The notes beneath the pieces were generated by a model. That model was not told the origin of the DNA and did not search any database. It was given only the letters and a program-made list of their open reading frames with translations. From Actinomycetes bacterium (GTDB lineage Bacteria > Actinomycetota > Aquicultoria > CAJVYJ01), in NCBI GenBank assembly GCA_030597945.1, contig JAUVQW010000039.1, positions 1 to 9,201 of the forward strand: 9,201 nt of DNA, read 5' to 3'. Both the position numbers and the translations under genes were made by a program. Shown piece by piece: positions 4,889 through 9,201 of the stretch (position 1 is its first letter; each line of letters starts with the position of its first letter).

Positions 4889-6244
4889 TCAGGTAAAAAG
4901 AGGCATTACTATCTTAAATTCCGTTCCTTTACCGAGTTCGCTATCAACCGATATCTTGCCTTTATGTATATCTACCAGCTCTTTTACTACAGTAAGCCCG
5001 ATACCGGCGCCACCGCTAGATCGGTTTCTTGACTTCTCGACCCGGTAGAACCTTTCAAAGATCGATGAATGCTCCTCAAGATCGATTCCGATACCGTTAT
5101 CTTCGATGTAGACCAGGGCGTTCTTACCATTTTTCTCTAATCTTACCTCGGCTTTTCCGCCTAAAGAGGTAAATTTAAGGGCGTTGTGCAAGAGATTAAA
5201 AAGTATTTGATATATTTTATCGGCATCCGCCTTCACATATAGCGGCTCACTTACTTTAGATAATTCGATCTTCACATCTTTCTCTTCAAAGAGGGGCTTA
5301 AGATTAAAGACTACTTTTCCAGCGACCTCATTGAGATCGATCTTAGTCTTAACTATATTTACTTTGTCGCTCTCAAGTCTGGCAAGTTCACCAAGATCTT
5401 CTACAAGCCTTGAAAGTCTCATCGTCTCCTCATGAATAGAGCGAATATTTTCGGTAGTCGGCTCCATCACTCCATCGATATAGGCCTCTACATGACTCCT
5501 AATGGACGCAAGGGGCGTGCGTAATTCATGAGATATATCTGCTGTCAAATTTCGCCTCAGATCCTCTTGCCGCTCTAGCGTGACTGCTAGATGATTGAAA
5601 GCATAAGCAAGATCGCCTATCTCATCTTTACTCGTGACTTCGACCCGTTCGCTGTAGTCACCCGCTTCTATTTTTTTTGCAGCCTCGGTCATCCTTTCAA
5701 GAGGCGAAGTCATCCTCGTCGAAATAAAATAACTAAGCAACAGCCCGACTATGGCCGCCAGGCCGCCCCCTAGAAGGAGAAGTCGGTTGATCGATTCTCT
5801 GAATCTTATGTCTTCACCGGGAACGCCATAGATATCACCTAGCGGGGTAATGTAGACGTCACCTACCCTGTCAGCACCGTTTACTATCGGAATAACGGCA
5901 GTCTCACCCGCCACTTTGGCATTTTCACCCATCATCATGCTCTCGATCTCAGAAGATGTCTCGGCAACAATATTTCGATCGAGATCCAAAACTTTCAGAC
6001 TTACACCACTCATTACGCCAAGTTGAGGAAGGAGATCAGTCAACTCTTCCGACCAACTTCCGTGAACCTCATAGATATTAGTTATCGTCTGGATTATCCT
6101 GTGATTATTGATCGCCTGACGTTCTTTGACATAAGATTTGAAACGACTTTCATAGGAAAGGTTAACAGCAAGCAGAGCCACTATCGTTACCGCGATGGCA
6201 ACTGCAACAAAATTTAATGCCAGTTTTTGCCATAATCTATTCAT
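4889..6244 (-). CDS. Membrane sensor histidine kinase (HAMP-HisKA-HATPase)
   Basis: Inner-membrane sensor that autophosphorylates on histidine and passes phosphate to its partner regulator. With the ATG at 6244 it has 451 residues. A first membrane helix at about 8-29 precedes an extracytoplasmic domain at about 30-153, a second helix at about 154-176 and a HAMP linker at about 175-227. HisKA follows, with ISHELRTP and phospho-acceptor His239, then the N-box around Asn354 (LFNLLHNALKF), DNGIGI (382-387), FERFYR (396-401) and GGAGIGL (411-417). The sensor domain has no motif I recognise and there is no PAS domain, so the stimulus is unknown. An upstream TTG at 6268 would add eight residues but lacks a ribosome site; the ATG puts the basic residue and helix in the usual order. 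The start overlaps the regulator stop by 8 bases, which implies coupled translation. Confidence 0.93.
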   Translation of the reverse strand: MNRLWQKLALNFVAVAIAVTIVALLAVNLSYESRFKSYVKERQAINNHRIIQTITNIYEVHGSWSEELTDLLPQLGVMSGVSLKVLDLDRNIVAETSSEIESMMMGENAKVAGETAVIPIVNGADRVGDVYITPLGDIYGVPGEDIRFRESINRLLLLGGGLAAIVGLLLSYFISTRMTSPLERMTEAAKKIEAGDYSERVEVTSKDEIGDLAYAFNHLAVTLERQEDLRRNLTADISHELRTPLASIRSHVEAYIDGVMEPTTENIRSIHEETMRLSRLVEDLGELARLESDKVNIVKTKIDLNEVAGKVVFNLKPLFEEKDVKIELSKVSEPLYVKADADKIYQILFNLLHNALKFTSLGGKAEVRLEKNGKNALVYIEDNGIGIDLEEHSSIFERFYRVEKSRNRSSGGAGIGLTVVKELVDIHKGKISVDSELGKGTEFKIVMPLFT

Positions 6245-6935
6245 CCGTAAATTTGTACCCCACCCCAAAGATGGTCTTAATATAGCGAGGATTCTTCGGG
6301 TCAGACTCTATCTTTTGCCTTAAGTTCTTGATGTGGGCATCGATCGTACGCTCATATCCTTCAAAATCATATCCCTGCACTTTATTTATAAGCTCAAACC
6401 TTGAATGCACTCTTCCCGGATATCGCGCAAGTATAGATAATAGCTTGAATTCGAACGGGGTAAGGGCCCTTTCATCACCTGAGAGGGTTACTTTATGCTT
6501 AGTGATGTCGATGACCAATTCATCGCCGCCAAATTTTAATACGTCGTAGGCAGGATCGTCCATACCTTTTACACGCCTTAAAACGGTCTTTACCCTGGCT
6601 ACCAGTTCTCTTGGGCTAAACGGCTTTGTAAGATAATCATCGGCACCAAGAGTAAGGCCAGCTATCTTTTCATCCTCCGAGCTTAGGGCTGTAAGCATGA
6701 TAATCGGAACATCATTATCTTTTCTGATCTCCTTGCATACCTCGGTTCCGTTTAGGTCAGGAAGCATGATATCCAAAACAATCAGATCTGGATCTTCTGA
6801 CGCGACCAGACTTAGAGCATCCCTACCGTTAGCTGTCACTTTGACGATAAAACCTTCCTTATCAAGATAAGCGGCCACGACATCGGATATCTTCTTCTCA
6901 TCTTCAACTACTAATATTTTCTTACTATCAGTCAT
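6237..6935 (-). CDS. OmpR/PhoB-family response regulator
   Basis: Cytoplasmic DNA-binding regulator, partner of the adjacent kinase. The 232 residues comprise a receiver domain (about 5-120) and a winged-helix effector domain (about 130-230), the family's standard length. Receiver residues are the acidic pair Glu11/Asp12, phospho-acceptor Asp55 in VLDIMLPD, Thr82 and Lys104 in LTKPF. The effector has LTPFEFKLL (148-157 region), recognition-helix sequence RTIDAHIKNLRQKIE (196-210) and the wing FGVGYKF. A GGAG ribosome site lies 5 bases before the ATG. It is first in a two-gene operon, 210 bp after truA. The family binds tandem 10-11-bp repeats, so the 11-bp array just beyond the kinase gene is a natural candidate target. 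The similarity does not allow a choice between PhoP, ResD and other named members. Confidence 0.95.
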   Translation of the reverse strand: MTDSKKILVVEDEKKISDVVAAYLDKEGFIVKVTANGRDALSLVASEDPDLIVLDIMLPDLNGTEVCKEIRKDNDVPIIMLTALSSEDEKIAGLTLGADDYLTKPFSPRELVARVKTVLRRVKGMDDPAYDVLKFGGDELVIDITKHKVTLSGDERALTPFEFKLLSILARYPGRVHSRFELINKVQGYDFEGYERTIDAHIKNLRQKIESDPKNPRYIKTIFGVGYKFTDE

Positions 6936-7035
6936 CCGGACTCCAATCTCTACATGATCTTACATTATGGGCATGAGGAAACGATGAAGAGCGCAAGAAG
7001 TTAAAATAATAATTACTACCATATAACATGGGATG

Positions 7036-7044
7036 ATTATATCA
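7036..7044 (-). promoter_or_regulatory. Extended -10 promoter of the two-component operon
   Basis: The minus strand reads TGATATAAT, with a perfect TATAAT at 7041-7036 and the extended TG. No clear -35 is seen. A start near 7029 gives a leader of about 94 bases. The motif TATCAAA (plus strand) occurs at 7040-7046, overlapping the -10, and at 7049-7055, nine bases away. A reverse-oriented TTTTGATA is at 7075-7082. These could be operator half-sites or chance in A/T-rich DNA. Confidence 0.5.
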
Positions 7045-7088
7045 AAATTATCAAATTTTAGCGTCTGAAAGGACTTTTGATAGCAAAA

Positions 7089-7120
7089 AAATAATAATTA
7101 GCCAGACGTAATAATTTTTT
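7089..7120. terminator. Weak A/T-rich hairpin between truA and the two-component operon
   Basis: Twelve-base arms (7089-7100 and 7109-7120) pair at 10 of 12 positions around an 8-base loop, with T runs following on both strands (six on plus, seven on minus). The stem is all A-T, so it would be weak. Its place just after the truA stop fits a terminator separating rpoA-rplQ-truA from the downstream operon. Some read-through is likely. Confidence 0.35.
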
Positions 7121-7145
7121 ACCGCTTGCTTATTACTAGCTTACT

Positions 7146-7898
7146 CTAATAATCGACCCGCTCTAGCACCAACCCTTTTGCAGGCGCTTTTTTACGATCA
7201 TCTTGAAATTCCTTTGAATCCAATATTTCTTTGACTGCGCCAGCCTCTACTTTACCTAATCCAACGTCTACCAGCGTTCCTACAAGAAATCGGACAAAGT
7301 TAAGCGGAAAACTGTTTGCGGACATTTCTATTCTTATCATTTTATCGGAAAAACCGGAAGGCTGTTCTATTCTGATGTGGCTGAAATCTCTTATCGTGTT
7401 CTTCTTCTTTTCAGGAGTAAATGCCGCCAGATCGATCTTACCGACAAAGTTTGCGGCAGACTGTCTCATTAGGCCAATGTCAAGCTGTCTCTTTACCCAC
7501 CAGCTGTATCGTCTATAGAAAGGAGGCTCATACTTTTCGTTCCATATGTAGTAGGAATAGGTTCTTAGAGTGGCATCGTAACGAGAGTGAAATTCACTGT
7601 CAATTTCTTTTATTTCTTTAATCGCGATGGACCCGGGTAAGACCGCGTTTAAAGATTTAAAGAGTCTCTTCGTCGGTATATCGTTAAAGATTTTAGCATT
7701 TGCCACTTGGCCGCGAGCGTGGACGCCGGCATCGGTCCTTCCTGCTCCGATAATTTTTACATCTTCTTTTAATATCTTTAAGAAAGCGGATTGGATCCTA
7801 TCCTGAACAGTTTTCTTGCTTGGCTGTGATTGCCACCCAAAAAAATCGGTACCGTCGTAATCGATTATAAATTTTAAATTTCTTGATCTATCAGACAT
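7146..7898 (-). CDS. truA: tRNA pseudouridine(38-40) synthase TruA
   Basis: Cytoplasmic enzyme that isomerises uridines 38-40 in the anticodon stem-loop of many tRNAs to pseudouridine. The 250 residues match the family size. The N-terminus has IDYDGTDFFGWQ (12-23), and the catalytic motif GAGRTDAGVHARGQ (51-64) carries the nucleophile Asp56. Further family marks are LNAVLPGSIAI (83-93 region), FHSRYDATLRTYSYYIW and the C-terminal FVRFLVGTLVDVGLGK. The ATG at 7898 is the only start: upstream the frame stays open only to a TAA at about 7953, with no ATG, GTG or TTG. The ribosome site before it is poor (no AGGAGG-like run), so translation may depend on transcript context. It follows rplQ by 65 bp, a gene order common in Gram-positive ribosomal-protein loci, although rplM-rpsI do not follow. 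Confidence 0.96.
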   Translation of the reverse strand: MSDRSRNLKFIIDYDGTDFFGWQSQPSKKTVQDRIQSAFLKILKEDVKIIGAGRTDAGVHARGQVANAKIFNDIPTKRLFKSLNAVLPGSIAIKEIKEIDSEFHSRYDATLRTYSYYIWNEKYEPPFYRRYSWWVKRQLDIGLMRQSAANFVGKIDLAAFTPEKKKNTIRDFSHIRIEQPSGFSDKMIRIEMSANSFPLNFVRFLVGTLVDVGLGKVEAGAVKEILDSKEFQDDRKKAPAKGLVLERVDY

Positions 7899-7963
7899 TG
7901 GGGATCTTGTTAAGTGGTATTGCTCTAGTGATTTTTTGTGGCGCCGCCGTACTTAATCGACTA

Positions 7964-8326
7964 TCAGGATTCTTTAGGAACAAGCTCGATTATCGCCATA
8001 GGGGCGGCATCACCAAGCCTTGGTCCAAGCTTCATTATCCTGGTATATCCACCATTTCTTTCTTTGAAATCCTCGGCCACCTCGGCGAAGATCTTGTGAG
8101 CGAGATCTCTGCTTCCTATCATTGAAAGAACCTGACGTCTCGAATGGACATCGCCTCGTTTCGCCAGTGTAACTATCTTGTCGACTGTGCCTCTTACTTC
8201 CTTGGCCTTTGTTTCGGTAGTCTTGATCCGACCATGCTCGAATATCTGGGCCGCCATATTATTCATGATGGCTTTACCATGAGCTGAATTGCTGCCGATC
8301 TTTCTTCCCTTTTTTTGATGCCTCAT
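7964..8326 (-). CDS. rplQ: 50S ribosomal protein L17
   Basis: Component of the large ribosomal subunit near the polypeptide exit tunnel. The 120 residues start MRHQKKGRKIG, the near-invariant L17 N-terminus. HGRIKTTETKAKEVR (31-45), RRQVLS (63-68) and the C-terminal RNGGYTRIMKLGPRLGDAAP region are typical, and the protein is of bacterial core length without extension. Its ATG is 9 bp after the rpoA stop, with an AGGA ribosome site directly next to that stop, so the two are co-transcribed and probably translationally coupled. Confidence 0.98.
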   Translation of the reverse strand: MRHQKKGRKIGSNSAHGKAIMNNMAAQIFEHGRIKTTETKAKEVRGTVDKIVTLAKRGDVHSRRQVLSMIGSRDLAHKIFAEVAEDFKERNGGYTRIMKLGPRLGDAAPMAIIELVPKES

Positions 8327-8335
8327 CTAATAATC

Positions 8336-9201
8336 CTATCTCGATATTTTAAGTGAAAGAGTCAGTTCGTTTAACTTATCTTTTATCTCTTCAATTGATT
8401 TAGAGCCAAAGTTTCTAATGTTCATGAGATCGACCTCACTACATTCTACAAGCTGTTCGAGGGTGTCTATCCCCTGGCGCTTCAGACAATTATAGGAACG
8501 GACTGAGAGCTCAAGATCCTCCACTGGAGAGTTTAGCTCTGTCTCTACCTCTTCTTCTTCAGCGGCAAAGATGCTCTCCCTTTCATCATCAAAAGATTGC
8601 TCCGCAAATAACTCCATATGTTCGTTTATTACCTGGCCGGCCATACTGACCGCATCTGCCGGAGTAATGCTGCCGTTGGTAGTTAAGTCTATCACCAGTT
8701 TATCGTAGTCTGTCCGCTCACCATGCCGGGTATGATCGACAGTATATGAGATCTTTGAGATCGGGGTAAAGATCGAATCGATCGGAATAGTACCGATTGC
8801 GTCACTGGACTTTTTATTCCTTTCGGCTGAGGAATAACCCCTTCCCTTTTCAACATGAAGCTCCGCATTTAGCTTGCCGGTCTTATTGAGAGTCGCAATA
8901 TGAACATCGCCATTTACTACTTCTACCCCCGCCGGACATAAAACATCGCTTCCCTTTACTTCCTTGGGGCCTTTAACAGAAATTGAGGCCGTAGCGTTCG
9001 GTTCTCCATTCATCTTTAAAACGAGACCCTTAAGGTTAAGAATGACATCCGTAACGTCTTCCTTAACACCTCTGATTGTCGTAAACTCGTGATCGACATT
9101 ATCTACTTTGATAGAAGTGACCGCCACTCCGGGGAGTGAAGATAACAAAACACGCCGTATGCAATTTCCCAGCGTATACCCAAATCCTCTCTCAAGCGGC
9201 T
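8336..9201 (-). CDS. rpoA: DNA-directed RNA polymerase alpha subunit (N-terminus beyond the right edge)
   Basis: Alpha subunit that nucleates RNA polymerase assembly and contacts promoter UP elements and activators. The reading frame stays open to the right edge and encodes PLERGFGYTLGNCIRRVLLS there. The gene therefore continues upstream, and the TTG at 9148 is only an internal leucine codon. About 287 residues are visible, with perhaps 28 missing. The N-terminal dimerisation domain includes VKEDVTDVILNLKGL, CPAGVEVVNGDVHIATL and RGYSSAERNK. A Glu-rich linker (AAEEEEVETE) leads to the C-terminal domain, with SVRSYNCLKRQGI and RNFGSKSIEEI, whose arginine and lysine contact DNA. Cys replaces the more usual Ser or Ala in TLGNCIRR, probably without effect. 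It is the lead visible gene of the rpoA-rplQ-truA cluster. Confidence 0.97.
   Translation of the reverse strand, partial: PLERGFGYTLGNCIRRVLLSSLPGVAVTSIKVDNVDHEFTTIRGVKEDVTDVILNLKGLVLKMNGEPNATASISVKGPKEVKGSDVLCPAGVEVVNGDVHIATLNKTGKLNAELHVEKGRGYSSAERNKKSSDAIGTIPIDSIFTPISKISYTVDHTRHGERTDYDKLVIDLTTNGSITPADAVSMAGQVINEHMELFAEQSFDDERESIFAAEEEEVETELNSPVEDLELSVRSYNCLKRQGIDTLEQLVECSEVDLMNIRNFGSKSIEEIKDKLNELTLSLKISR

Noticed and set aside
6245..6268. Longer kinase start at the TTG at 6268
   Set aside because: No ribosome site before it, and the extra eight residues (MGWGTNLR) are atypical. The ATG at 6244 gives the usual short basic start before the first membrane helix.
7062..7108. CGTCTG/CAGACG inverted repeat spanning the truA-regulator gap
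   Set aside because: Only 6 bp with a 35-base loop; expected by chance, and partly inside the weak terminator hairpin.
9146..9148. TTG at 9148 as the start of rpoA
   Set aside because: Conserved alpha-subunit sequence (PLERGFGYTLGN) continues upstream in frame to the window edge, so this codon is an internal leucine.

Overview
The window is an ordinary bacterial chromosome segment of moderate GC content with no phage, transposase or CRISPR. The sequence cannot fix the organism. The rpoA-rplQ-truA order, strong AGGAGG ribosome binding sites, TTG starts and an RpoA of actinobacterial flavour suggest a Gram-positive-type lineage, perhaps a deep-branching Actinomycetota or Bacillota relative. 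This is inference only.

Layout. From the right edge, all on the minus strand, run rpoA (alpha subunit, N-terminus outside the window), rplQ (L17) and truA (tRNA pseudouridine synthase). After a 210-bp gap with its own promoter comes a two-component pair, an OmpR/PhoB-type response regulator and a membrane histidine kinase, with overlapping reading frames. A 448-bp gap then separates the kinase from the convergent plus-strand gene ychF. A 323-bp gap separates ychF from a divergent minus-strand operon: nadB, nadC and a dedA-family membrane gene cut off by the left edge. NadB and NadC are the first and last steps of de novo NAD precursor synthesis from aspartate. The middle enzyme, NadA, is not in the window.

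The non-coding DNA holds the most interesting signals. Just after the kinase stop codon lies an exact 11-bp-period array of four repeats (TTCACA-like on the minus strand), the format bound by PhoB/PhoP/OmpR-class regulators. It is followed at promoter spacing by a CATAAT -10 box. About 7 bases further starts a 147-base stretch with a 9-bp 5' stem-loop, a second hairpin, a CU-rich unpaired linker, a GNRA-capped hairpin and a strong intrinsic terminator. I read this as a candidate regulated small RNA, possibly controlled by the neighbouring response regulator. No protein-coding explanation fits.

The nadB-ychF gap holds a second structure: a roughly 213-bp interrupted inverted repeat whose arms match in four collinear blocks. 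It looks like a degenerate MITE-like or extragenic palindromic element, and the promoters of the two divergent genes lie immediately outside it.
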